From the NCBI GenBank assembly GCA_023404705.1, contig JAEYAU010000289.1, forward strand, positions 1 to 7,778: a stretch of DNA of 7,778 nucleotides, given 5' to 3'. Both the position numbers and the translations under genes were made by a program. Below the pieces are notes generated by a model. The model worked only from the letters and a program-made list of their open reading frames with translations, searched no databases and had not been told where the DNA came from. The DNA comes from Pseudomonadota bacterium (GTDB lineage: Bacteria; Pseudomonadota; Alphaproteobacteria; Rhizobiales; Xanthobacteraceae). Below are positions 1-5,802 of this stretch, in pieces. The stretch's first letter is position 1, and the number at the start of each line of letters is the position of its first letter.

Positions 1-900
1 CTCGGCAGCGACACCGGCGGCTCGGTGCGCATCCCGGCGGCGCTCAACGGCATTGCGGGCCTGCGCCCCACAGCCGGCCGCTATCCGCAGGCCGGCATCG
101 TGCCGATCTCGCATACGCGCGACACCGCCGGCCCGATGGCGCGCAGCGTCAGCGACCTGCTGCTGCTCGACGCGGTGATCACCGGCGGCGCGATCGAGGC
201 GGCGCCGGCCACGCTCTCGGGCCAGCGTCTCGGCCTTCCCAAGCAGCTCATCGCCGAGGTCGATCCCGAGACCAAGCGCCTGTTCGACGACGCCGTCGCG
301 GCGTTGCGCAAGGCCGGCGCCGAGATCGTCGATGTCGATCTCGCCGAGGTGATGGAGCTCAACGGCAAGGTGAGCTTCCCGGTCGCACTCTACGAGTTGC
401 GCGTCGATCTCGAGAACTTCGTCAAGCAACATGGCGCGGCGCCAGACCTGAAGAGCGTCGCCGCGCAGATCGCGAGCCCCGACGTGAAGGGCGTGTTCGA
501 GAACCTCGTCTTCGGCAAGGACGCGCCTCCCGAGAATGCCTACAAGGATGCGGTCGGCCCGCACCGCTCCGAACTGATCGCCGCCTACAACAAGGTGTTC
601 GACGCCGGCAAGCTCGACGCGCTCATCTTCCCGACGACGCCCCTGCCCGCGCAGCCGATCAAGGGTTCGGACGAGAAGGTGATGCTCAACGGCAAGGAGG
701 TGCCGACCTTCTTCACCTTCATCCGCAACACCGATCCGGGCAGCAATGCCGGCATCCCGGGCCTGAGCGTCCCCATGGGGCTCACCAAGGACAAGCTCCC
801 GGTCGGCCTCGAGCTCGACGGCCCGGCCGGCTCCGACCGCAAGCTGCTCGCCATCGGCATGGCCGTGGAGGAAGTGCTGGGGAAGCTGCCTGCGCCGTGA
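1..900 (+). CDS. Amidase-signature family hydrolase (indoleacetamide/mandelamide amidase-like), 5' truncated
   Basis: This is the C-terminal 299 residues of an amidase-signature (AS) enzyme, which hydrolyses amides to a carboxylate and ammonia. The frame is open from base 1, so the true start lies left of the window; a Met near position 25 is internal. Visible residues 1–11 are LGSDTGGSVRI, the core of the AS motif. Its Ser (visible residue 8) is the expected acylated nucleophile of the Ser–cisSer–Lys triad; the Lys and cis-Ser would lie upstream, outside the window. The following stretch (GIAGLRPTAGRYP, then the DTAGPMARSV block) is typical of the family. By general resemblance it is closest to proteins annotated as indoleacetamide hydrolase or mandelamide amidase, but substrate cannot be read from sequence and other AS amidases are possible. 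No signal peptide can be judged. The gene ends in TGA and converges on the amidohydrolase gene across a palindromic gap. Confidence 0.93.
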   Translation, partial: LGSDTGGSVRIPAALNGIAGLRPTAGRYPQAGIVPISHTRDTAGPMARSVSDLLLLDAVITGGAIEAAPATLSGQRLGLPKQLIAEVDPETKRLFDDAVAALRKAGAEIVDVDLAEVMELNGKVSFPVALYELRVDLENFVKQHGAAPDLKSVAAQIASPDVKGVFENLVFGKDAPPENAYKDAVGPHRSELIAAYNKVFDAGKLDALIFPTTPLPAQPIKGSDEKVMLNGKEVPTFFTFIRNTDPGSNAGIPGLSVPMGLTKDKLPVGLELDGPAGSDRKLLAIGMAVEEVLGKLPAP

Positions 901-914
901 CTCGGACGGCGCCA

Positions 915-1044
915 TAGGGTGTGCTCAGCGCGCCGAAGCCTATCGACTTTGGCAATGACTCGATCGCGCTGAGCGCGCGCGTGCGCTCGGCGGATTTGTG
1001 CTCATCGCTTCTACCGCAACTCTCGGTCCGCCGAGCACACCCTA
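915..1044. repeat. Nested inverted-repeat element, potential three-way junction
   Basis: A 130-bp palindromic block fills most of the gap between two convergent genes. Its ends are a perfect 12-bp inverted repeat, TAGGGTGTGCTC (915–926) and GAGCACACCCTA (1033–1044). Inside lie two further perfect 10-bp stems: 923–932 with 965–974, and 985–994 with 1027–1036. Each encloses a 32-base loop, and a 10-base GC-rich linker (975–984) separates them. Folded together, 915–922 with 1037–1044 forms the base of a three-way junction with two 52-base arms. The arms begin 62 bp apart and share their stem ends, so a duplicated unit is possible. The outer dinucleotides are TA on both sides, as in MITE-like elements with TA target sites. 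Bidirectional transcription terminator, REP/ERIC-like repeat and non-autonomous element are all possible. No transposase is present and no second copy was seen in the window. Confidence 0.7.
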
Positions 1045-1055
1045 CGACGCGCGCG

Positions 1056-1868
1056 TTACGCGCTGAACCCGAACACTCGCGCCGGCGTCCCCCACAGCAC
1101 CTGCTCGCGCGCGCCTTCGTCCGGCACCCAGCGCGCCAGCATGGCGAGCGTCTGCCCGTAATCGATGCGGTGGTCCATGCGGATGAAGGGCCAGTCGGAG
1201 CCCCAGAGACAGCGCTGCGGCCCGAACGCGGCTGCGAGCGCGCGCATGTGCGCGTCGGCTTCCGTGTAGGGAAAGCGCGGCGCGAAGCGGAACGGGCCCG
1301 AGAGCTTCACGATGATGTTGTCGCGCGCCGCGAGCGCGAGCAACGCCGCGACGCCAGCTTGATCGAGGCCGCGCTTCGGATCAGGCCGTCCCGCGTGATC
1401 GATGATCACCGTGCCGGTCGCGGCGCGCAGCACGTCCGCGATCTCGGCGAGGTGGTCGCCTTCGCACTGGATCTGCGTGACGAGCTTGCGCTCGCCCATT
1501 CGCGCGAGCAGGCGCGCGCCCGCGCCACGCAGATAGTCCGCGCCGCGCCCCATCAGGTCGAGGCGGATGCCGACCATGCCACTTGCCAGCAGCCGGTCGA
1601 GCTCCGCATCGCCGATGTCGTCCTCGACCAGCGCGACGCCCTTGAGCCGCCCGCCGGCCCGCGCGATCGCGTCGAGGGTGCAGCGATTGTCCGTGAGATA
1701 GCCCGCGATCGGATTGACGATCACGGCATGGCTGATGCCGTGCGCATCGAGCACGGCGAGGAACTGCTCGATCGTGCCGATCTCGTGCGGCGCCGGCGTG
1801 TAGCCGGCGTCGGGACGGAACGGAAAGCGGGCGGGATCGAAGAGATGAACGTGGGTGTCGACTCGCAT
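1056..1868 (-). CDS. Amidohydrolase family 2 (LigI-like metal-dependent/lactonase-type TIM barrel)
   Basis: A 270-residue protein of the amidohydrolase_2 family (PF04909 type), layout most like 2-pyrone-4,6-dicarboxylate lactonase (LigI), which hydrolyses a lactone in aromatic-acid catabolism. The first barrel strand gives DTHVHLF (His6, His8). Then come the FPF/YTP segment, GIRLDL near residue 100, the VIIDHAGRPD strand (His158) and LWGSDWPF with Asp225, the expected catalytic acid. The tail LWGTPARVFGF is also family-typical. It has no signal peptide, so it is likely cytoplasmic. I chose the ATG at 1868 because MRVDTHVHLF starts at the usual distance from the HxH motif. An in-frame GTG at 1883 would add five residues, and neither start has a strong Shine-Dalgarno. 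The gene lies 71 bp downstream of the small membrane-protein gene on the same strand and ends in TAA. The exact substrate is unknown; a sugar lactone or a dicarboxylate lactone is plausible. Confidence 0.9.
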   Translation of the reverse strand: MRVDTHVHLFDPARFPFRPDAGYTPAPHEIGTIEQFLAVLDAHGISHAVIVNPIAGYLTDNRCTLDAIARAGGRLKGVALVEDDIGDAELDRLLASGMVGIRLDLMGRGADYLRGAGARLLARMGERKLVTQIQCEGDHLAEIADVLRAATGTVIIDHAGRPDPKRGLDQAGVAALLALAARDNIIVKLSGPFRFAPRFPYTEADAHMRALAAAFGPQRCLWGSDWPFIRMDHRIDYGQTLAMLARWVPDEGAREQVLWGTPARVFGFSA

Positions 1869-1939
1869 GGCGCGAGGCTGCACGGGCGGCGCAAAGATTT
1901 CCAGCCCTCAGCAGCGCTCGGAACGCACGTCCGACGCCT

Positions 1940-2080
1940 TCAGCTCACCGCGAAGGCGACGATCATTCCGATCACGATCAGGACGATCCCGCTGACGAGC
2001 ATCGGCACGAGGCTGCTGCTCGAACGCGGATTGGCCTGTGCGCTGGCGAAGTCCAGCTCGGCCTTGCTCTGATAGGTCAT
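1940..2080 (-). CDS. 46-residue single-span membrane peptide downstream of ric
   Basis: A short gene that I do not recognise by name. The reverse strand from the ATG at 2080 encodes 46 residues ending in TGA. Residues 1–24 are polar (MTYQSKAELDFA at the start, then a Ser-rich stretch). Residues 25–45 form one strongly hydrophobic helix rich in Val, Ile, Leu and Met (LVPMLVSGIVLIVIGMIVAF). The peptide stops right after this helix, so a C-tail-anchored topology is likely. Support for a real gene comes from an excellent Shine-Dalgarno (AGGAGAGAG at 2086–2094, nine bases from AGGAG to ATG), sensible codon use and a clean soluble-plus-membrane design. It starts 40 bp after the ric stop on the same strand, with no visible terminator between, so co-transcription from the NsrR-type promoter is likely. 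A role in nitrosative stress or at a membrane respiratory complex is only a guess from position. Confidence 0.72.
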   Translation of the reverse strand: MTYQSKAELDFASAQANPRSSSSLVPMLVSGIVLIVIGMIVAFAVS

Positions 2081-2085
2081 TGAAG

Positions 2086-2094
2086 CTCTCTCCT
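2086..2094 (-). promoter_or_regulatory. Strong Shine-Dalgarno for the 46-residue peptide
   Basis: On the reverse strand this reads AGGAGAGAG, an almost ideal anti-16S match. It sits nine bases (AGGAG to ATG) upstream of the start at 2080. It is among the strongest ribosome binding sites in the window and is the main reason for calling the small gene. Confidence 0.75.
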
Positions 2095-2120
2095 ACGTCG
2101 CAAGTGTCGTTCGGGCGCGC

Positions 2121-2798
2121 TCAGGTGTTCGGCGCGCCCTCGTATCTCGGGAACAGGACGTTGTTCTCGAGGTGAATATGCTCCACCAGGTCGTCGGCCA
2201 GCTTGGCGGCGCCGGTGTAGAGCGCATGCCAGGAACGGCACGCGCCGGGCGGCGGCGTGAAGTTGTCGGTGAGGCTCCCGATCCGCCGCACATGCTCGCC
2301 GTGATCGTCGTGATCGTGGCGCATCTGCGCGATCGGCGTGTCGAGGTGCCCCTCGGCGCGCTGCCGCATGGCCGGGAACAGGATCAGTTCCTCCTTCTTC
2401 ATATGCACCTCGAGCTCGCCCAGCATTTGCTGGAGCGTGTCGGCAAGGCCGTGCGGCACCTGCGGATGCTCGGCGTGAACGGCTTCCACCTTGCGCGCAA
2501 GCTTCACCAGCTCCGGCAGCTCGCGCCGGTGCGTCTCGTGGAAGCGGGTGAGGATGTGATCGATCAGATCGACGGTCTCGCGCGACACCGGGGCTGCGGC
2601 GCCCGACTCGGCCAGCTTCGCGAATGCCTGCTCCAGATCGGCGATGTCGACGCCGCGCTGGCGGGCCGCCTGCTCCAGGGGCACGTCGCCGCCGCAGCAG
2701 AAATCGAGCTTGAGGCGACGGAAGATGCTCGTGGCACCCGGCACGGTCGCCGCGATGTCGCCGACGGTCCGGCTGCGCAAGGGAAGGCCGTTGTTCAT
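2121..2798 (-). CDS. ric: Iron-sulfur cluster repair di-iron protein RIC (YtfE/ScdA/DnrN family)
   Basis: A 225-residue cytoplasmic protein that repairs Fe-S clusters damaged by nitric oxide or peroxide and is linked to NO reduction at its di-iron centre. Residues 9–65 are the ScdA_N domain with the DFCCGG motif (Cys34–Cys35). From about residue 77 to the end is a hemerythrin-like four-helix bundle. The di-iron ligands known from E. coli YtfE (His84, His105, His129, Glu133, His160, His204, Glu208) line up here at a constant offset of three as His87, His108, His132, Glu136, His163, His207 and Glu211, so the site appears complete. Length matches YtfE (220). The start at 2798 has GGGAG seven bases upstream. 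The gene is divergent from nsrR, and the shared gap holds a promoter and two operator-like repeats, so NO-dependent derepression by NsrR is the expected control. Symbols ytfE, scdA and dnrN are used for the same family. Confidence 0.96.
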   Translation of the reverse strand: MNNGLPLRSRTVGDIAATVPGATSIFRRLKLDFCCGGDVPLEQAARQRGVDIADLEQAFAKLAESGAAAPVSRETVDLIDHILTRFHETHRRELPELVKLARKVEAVHAEHPQVPHGLADTLQQMLGELEVHMKKEELILFPAMRQRAEGHLDTPIAQMRHDHDDHGEHVRRIGSLTDNFTPPPGACRSWHALYTGAAKLADDLVEHIHLENNVLFPRYEGAPNT

Positions 2799-2840
2799 GA
2801 GAATTCTCCCGAGGAACGCCGGCCGGGGGTCCAGCGAATT

Positions 2841-2855
2841 GGTATTAGCAATGCC
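2841..2855 (+). promoter_or_regulatory. Putative NsrR operator 1
   Basis: The 15-mer GGTATTAGCAATGCC is an imperfect dyad: GGTATT and AATGCC differ by one base from reverse complementarity. It lies just downstream of the predicted ric -10 box, over the expected transcription start of ric. A second inverted copy at 2874–2888 matches at 12 of 15 positions. Assignment to NsrR rests on its position between nsrR and ric; I have not matched it to an experimentally defined site. Confidence 0.6.
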
Positions 2856-2884
2856 TATTTACGGAATTGAATGCGCATTGTAAA
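2856..2884 (-). promoter_or_regulatory. Predicted sigma-70 promoter of ric
   Basis: On the reverse strand TTTACA (2884–2879) is followed after exactly 17 bases by TAAATA (2861–2856), a good -35/-10 pair. Transcription would start near 2849, leaving a leader of about 50 bases before the ric ATG. Operator copy 2 covers the -35 box and operator copy 1 follows the -10 box, the layout expected for a promoter blocked by a repressor. No FNR-type TTGAT-N4-ATCAA box is seen in the gap. Confidence 0.55.
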
Positions 2885-2886
2885 TA
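2858..2886 (+). promoter_or_regulatory. Predicted sigma-70 promoter of nsrR
   Basis: TTTACG (2858–2863) and TAAATA (2881–2886) are 17 bases apart on the forward strand. This mirrors the ric promoter because the core is the inverted repeat TATTTAC-N17-GTAAATA (2856–2886). The start of transcription would fall near 2893, giving a very short leader that just contains the GAAGGGA ribosome site at 2894–2900. The -35 box is weaker than that of ric. Confidence 0.42.
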
Positions 2887-2888
2887 CC
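2874..2888 (-). promoter_or_regulatory. Putative NsrR operator 2
   Basis: Read on the reverse strand this is GGTATTTACAATGCG, matching operator 1 at 12 of 15 positions, with AAT conserved just outside the motif too. Its centre is 33 bp, about three helical turns, from that of operator 1. It overlaps the -35 box of the ric promoter and the -10 box of the nsrR promoter, so one bound repressor could silence both directions. Confidence 0.58.
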
Positions 2889-2905
2889 GATTTGAAGGGA
2901 AACCC

Positions 2906-3340
2906 ATGCGTCTCACGGCTTTCACGGATTACGGGTTGCGCGCCCTGATGCGGCTCGCCGGCGAGCCGGATCGCTCGTTCTCCACCAGCGAGATCGCGAC
3001 CGAGTTCAGAATTTCGCGCAACCACCTCACCAAGGTGGTGCGTGAGCTTGCCGAGAACGGCTTCATCACGACCCAGCGCGGCGCCGGCGGCGGCTTCCGC
3101 CTGGCGCGGCCCGCGCAGGCCATCAGGCTCGGTGAGGTCGTGCGCGCGCTCGAGAAGCGTCATGCGCTGGTGGAGTGCTTCCAAGGCAACGGCGGATTCT
3201 GCACACTGTCACCACGCTGTCGCTTCAAGGCCCGACTCGCTGCGGCGAGCGAGGCATTTCTGACGGAGCTCGACGCGACGACGCTGGCCGAATGCGCCTA
3301 CACGGCCGGGCCGCGCGCCAAGCCCGCGCGATCTGCCTGA
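2906..3340 (+). CDS. nsrR: Rrf2-family nitric-oxide-sensing repressor NsrR
   Basis: A 144-residue cytoplasmic repressor that binds DNA when it carries an Fe-S cluster and releases it when nitric oxide nitrosylates the cluster. It starts MRLTAFTDYGLRALMRL, near-diagnostic of NsrR, with Asp8 at the position that is a cluster ligand in characterised NsrR. A winged helix-turn-helix follows (STSEIATEF–ISRNHLTKVV, residues 26–45), with the QRGAGGGFRLARP wing at 57–69. The three cluster cysteines are Cys91, Cys99 and Cys105, in the ECFQGNGGFCTLSPRC segment. The spacing C-x7-C-x5-C is two residues longer in the first loop than E. coli NsrR. The FLTELDATTLAE block near the C-terminus is also typical. 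I chose the ATG at 2906, with GAAGGGA upstream, over the TTG at 2867, which adds 13 residues unlike the family and lies within the promoter. It is divergent from ric, its expected target, and probably autoregulated. Confidence 0.95.
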   Translation: MRLTAFTDYGLRALMRLAGEPDRSFSTSEIATEFRISRNHLTKVVRELAENGFITTQRGAGGGFRLARPAQAIRLGEVVRALEKRHALVECFQGNGGFCTLSPRCRFKARLAAASEAFLTELDATTLAECAYTAGPRAKPARSA

Positions 3341-3433
3341 GACGCAGGGGCGCCTTGTGCCGCAGCTTGCCTCCGCGGCGAAAAGCGGCCAATAACGCGC
3401 GCCCCTCGCCTGCCGCGAACACCGGAATCCTGG

Positions 3434-4348
3434 ATGCCCCAACTCAGTGCGGCCGAATATGCCCGCGGCGTCGCCTATGGTCTCGGCGCGGTGCTGATCT
3501 GGGGCGGCTGGATGGTGCTGTCGCGCCTCGGCATGAAGAGCACGCTCACGCCGTGGGACATGGTCGCGCTGCGCGTCGGCCTCGGCGGCCTGTTCCTGCT
3601 GCCGGTGCTGCTGCACAAAGGCCTCGCGCGCGATCGCCTCGGCACGAGTGGGCTGCTCATGATCATGCTCGGCGGCGGTGCGCCGCTGGTGCTGCTGGTC
3701 AATGTCGGCCTGCTGTATGCGCCGGCCGCGCATGCGGGCGCGCTGTTTCCCGGCGTGATGCCGCTGATGGTCGCGGTGCTCGCCGCGATCTTCCTGGGCG
3801 AGGCCTTCACGCGATCGAAAGCGATCGGCTTCACGCTCGTGATCGCGGGCGTGCTCGGCATCCTCTGGGTCGCGGGCGGCGCACTCGACTGGCGCCAGAA
3901 CCTCGGCCACGCCTGCTTCCTCGGCGCCGCCCTGCTCTGGGCCTTCTATGTGATCGCGCTGCGCCGTGCGCAGCTCGACGGGCTGCACGCGGCCGCCATC
4001 GCGGCGGTCGCCTCGCTCGTCGTCTACATTCCGATCTACGTGCTGTTTCTGGACCCGCGCCTGCTGCAGGCGCCCGTCGGGGAGCTCTCGCTGCATGCCT
4101 TCGTGCAGGGCGTGCTCACCGCGGTGGTCTCGCTAGTGCTGCACGGACGCTCGGTCGCGATCCTGGGCGCGTCCAGCGCCTCGGCGCTGTCGGCACTCTC
4201 GCCCGCGCTCACGGCGCTGATGGCGATCCCGGTGCTGGGCGAATACCCGCCGCCGCCCGAATGGGTCGCAATCGCACTGGTCTCCGCCGGCGTCTGGTTC
4301 ATCAGCGGCGGGCCCGCGAAGAGGCCCGCCGCGCCGCCGCCAGCCTGA
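3434..4348 (+). CDS. DMT-superfamily EamA permease (drug/metabolite transporter)
   Basis: A 304-residue inner-membrane protein with two EamA repeats and about ten predicted membrane helices (roughly residues 12–31, 43–61, 74–96, 102–122, 130–147, 157–176, 184–206, 217–236, 240–267 and 276–292). The first helix carries the family-typical LIWGGWMVLSRLG stretch, and each repeat ends in a short segment with LGE (LGEAFTRSKAIGF near residue 121, LGEYPPPPEW near 270). Length fits the usual 280–310. The family exports or imports amino acids, purines, metabolites or drugs, and the substrate cannot be told from sequence. The ATG at 3434 has only a weak GGAA upstream. The 93-bp gap from nsrR shows no clear promoter or terminator, so read-through from nsrR is possible. 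Its TGA ends one base before the stop codon of the convergent dehydrogenase gene. Confidence 0.9.
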   Translation: MPQLSAAEYARGVAYGLGAVLIWGGWMVLSRLGMKSTLTPWDMVALRVGLGGLFLLPVLLHKGLARDRLGTSGLLMIMLGGGAPLVLLVNVGLLYAPAAHAGALFPGVMPLMVAVLAAIFLGEAFTRSKAIGFTLVIAGVLGILWVAGGALDWRQNLGHACFLGAALLWAFYVIALRRAQLDGLHAAAIAAVASLVVYIPIYVLFLDPRLLQAPVGELSLHAFVQGVLTAVVSLVLHGRSVAILGASSASALSALSPALTALMAIPVLGEYPPPPEWVAIALVSAGVWFISGGPAKRPAAPPPA

Positions 4349-4349
4349 C

Positions 4350-5702
4350 CTACTGCTTCGGCTGCTCCTCACCGGTCGTCGCCGGCTCGCCGGTCACGCG
4401 CCAGATCGTGTTGCCGACATCGTCCGCGACCAGCAGTCCGCCGCGTGTGTCGAACGTGACGCCGACCGGGCGGCCATAAGTCACGCCCGAGTCCGTGTCC
4501 TTCATGAAGCCCGTGAGCACGTCCTGCGGCGGGCCGCTCGGCTTGCCGTCGCGGAACGGCACGAACACCACCTTGTAGCCGGCGTAGTTCGAGCGGTTCC
4601 AGGAGCCGTGCTGGCCGATGAAGGCGCCCTCGCGGAAGCGCTCGGGGAAATTCCGGCTCTTCGCGAAGGTCATGCCGAGCGAGGCCGTATGCGCGCCGAG
4701 CGCATAGTCGGGCGTGAGCGCGGTCGCGACCAGATCCGGCCGCGGCGGCTTCACACGCTCGTCCACGTTCTTGCCCCAGTAGCTGTAGGGCCAGCCGTAG
4801 AAGCCGCCGTCCTTCACCGAGGTCAGATAGTCAGGCGGCAGGTCGTCGCCGATCTCGTCGCGCTCGTTCACCACGGTCCAGAGCTGGCCCGTGTTCGGCT
4901 CGAAGTCCATGCCGTTCGGATTGCGCAGCCCCGAGGCAAAGATGCGCGAGGTGCCGGCCGCGAGATCGATCGCCAGGATGGCGGCGCGCCCCTCCTCCTT
5001 CTCGACGCCCTTCTCGGCGACATTGCTGCCCGAGCCGACCGTGACATAGAGCGTCTTGCCGTCGCGGCTCGCGAGCGCCCGCGTCCAGTGATGACCGACC
5101 GGCAGGTCGATGATCTTGGTGCCCTTGTCGGTGATCTTGGTGTCGCCCTCCTTGTAGGGGAAGCGCACCACGCTGTCCGTATTGGCGACGTAGAGCTGAT
5201 CACCGATCAGCGCCATGCCGAAGGGCTGGCGCAGCCCCTCGAGGAACACCTCCTGCTGGTCTGCGACGCCGTCGCCGGTCGTATCCCGCAGCAGCGAGAT
5301 GCGGTTGGCGTTCTCGGTGATCGAGCCGGCGCGGCGCTGCACCGCGCTCTGCACCAGCGCGCGCGGATTCCAGGACTCGCTCGCCTCGGTCGCGGCTTCC
5401 GCGACCAGCACGTCGCCGTTCGGCAATACGTGAATCCAGCGCGGATGCTTCAGCCCCTTGGCGAAAGCCTTCACCTGCAGGCCTTGCGCGGCCTTCGGCG
5501 TCGCATCGGCCGGCCAGTCCTCGCTGTCCACCGACCACTTCAGCGTCGGCAGTGTGCTGGACTGCGGCTGCGGGAGCTGCGGGCTGGGTCCCCAGCCGGG
5601 CGGGTATCTTTCGTCAACCTGTGCGCTGATCATGGTGGAACCGAGCGTCAGAACGAGAGCCAGCGCCGAGGCGCCGGCGAGCTGCTTTCGGGGGAACGTC
5701 AT
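4350..5702 (-). CDS. Secreted PQQ-dependent sugar/L-sorbosone dehydrogenase-like protein
   Basis: A 450-residue exported six-bladed beta-propeller protein of the sorbosone dehydrogenase / soluble PQQ glucose dehydrogenase group (AA12-like). Members oxidise sugars or aldoses with pyrroloquinoline quinone; many homologues have no proven substrate. Residues 1–27 look like a signal peptide (basic MTFPRKQ, hydrophobic core, ISA–Q cleavage site), so it should be periplasmic. Family landmarks follow in order: HPRWIHVLPNGDVLVAE (86–102), QPFGMAL (159–165), GHHWTR (203–208), SGLRNPNGMDFEP (257–269), NERDEIGDDLPPD (279–291), GGFYGWPY (299–306), GQHGSWNRS (363–371) and GRPVGV (410–415), plus a last blade LLVADDVGNTIWRV. 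The ATG at 5702 has GAGG at fair spacing; the frame stays open 105 codons further upstream, but that stretch is Arg/Ser-rich and antisense to the DUF1697 gene. No PQQ-biosynthesis genes are in the window. Confidence 0.9.
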   Translation of the reverse strand: MTFPRKQLAGASALALVLTLGSTMISAQVDERYPPGWGPSPQLPQPQSSTLPTLKWSVDSEDWPADATPKAAQGLQVKAFAKGLKHPRWIHVLPNGDVLVAEAATEASESWNPRALVQSAVQRRAGSITENANRISLLRDTTGDGVADQQEVFLEGLRQPFGMALIGDQLYVANTDSVVRFPYKEGDTKITDKGTKIIDLPVGHHWTRALASRDGKTLYVTVGSGSNVAEKGVEKEEGRAAILAIDLAAGTSRIFASGLRNPNGMDFEPNTGQLWTVVNERDEIGDDLPPDYLTSVKDGGFYGWPYSYWGKNVDERVKPPRPDLVATALTPDYALGAHTASLGMTFAKSRNFPERFREGAFIGQHGSWNRSNYAGYKVVFVPFRDGKPSGPPQDVLTGFMKDTDSGVTYGRPVGVTFDTRGGLLVADDVGNTIWRVTGEPATTGEEQPKQ

Positions 5703-5802
5703 GGGAGGCCTCGTCGATCCACATTGAGATCGTGTCGGAAGGCCAACGCGGCGGCGGTCGCCGGTGTTCCCGTGCGGGCACCCGGGCCGGACCTGCGGCC
5801 GA

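Noticed and set aside
921..2072. Long forward open frame of 383 codons opposite the amidohydrolase and small membrane gene
   Set aside because: It is Arg/His/Asp-rich with no family signature and is antisense to a clear amidohydrolase. It is a high-GC shadow frame.
2867..2905. TTG start giving NsrR 13 extra residues
   Set aside because: The added residues are not typical of NsrR and lie in the operator/promoter region; the ATG at 2906 has a good ribosome site.
2799..2905. FNR/NnrR-type box in the ric–nsrR gap
   Set aside because: No TTGAT-N4-ATCAA-like dyad is present.
3175..4479. Forward 434-codon frame across nsrR and the permease
   Set aside because: Arg/Ala-rich low-complexity protein overlapping two well-supported genes in another frame.
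5740..5802. GC-rich short inverted repeats after the DUF1697 gene as a terminator
   Set aside because: The stems are only about four bases and no T-tract follows, so they are not distinguishable from high-GC background.
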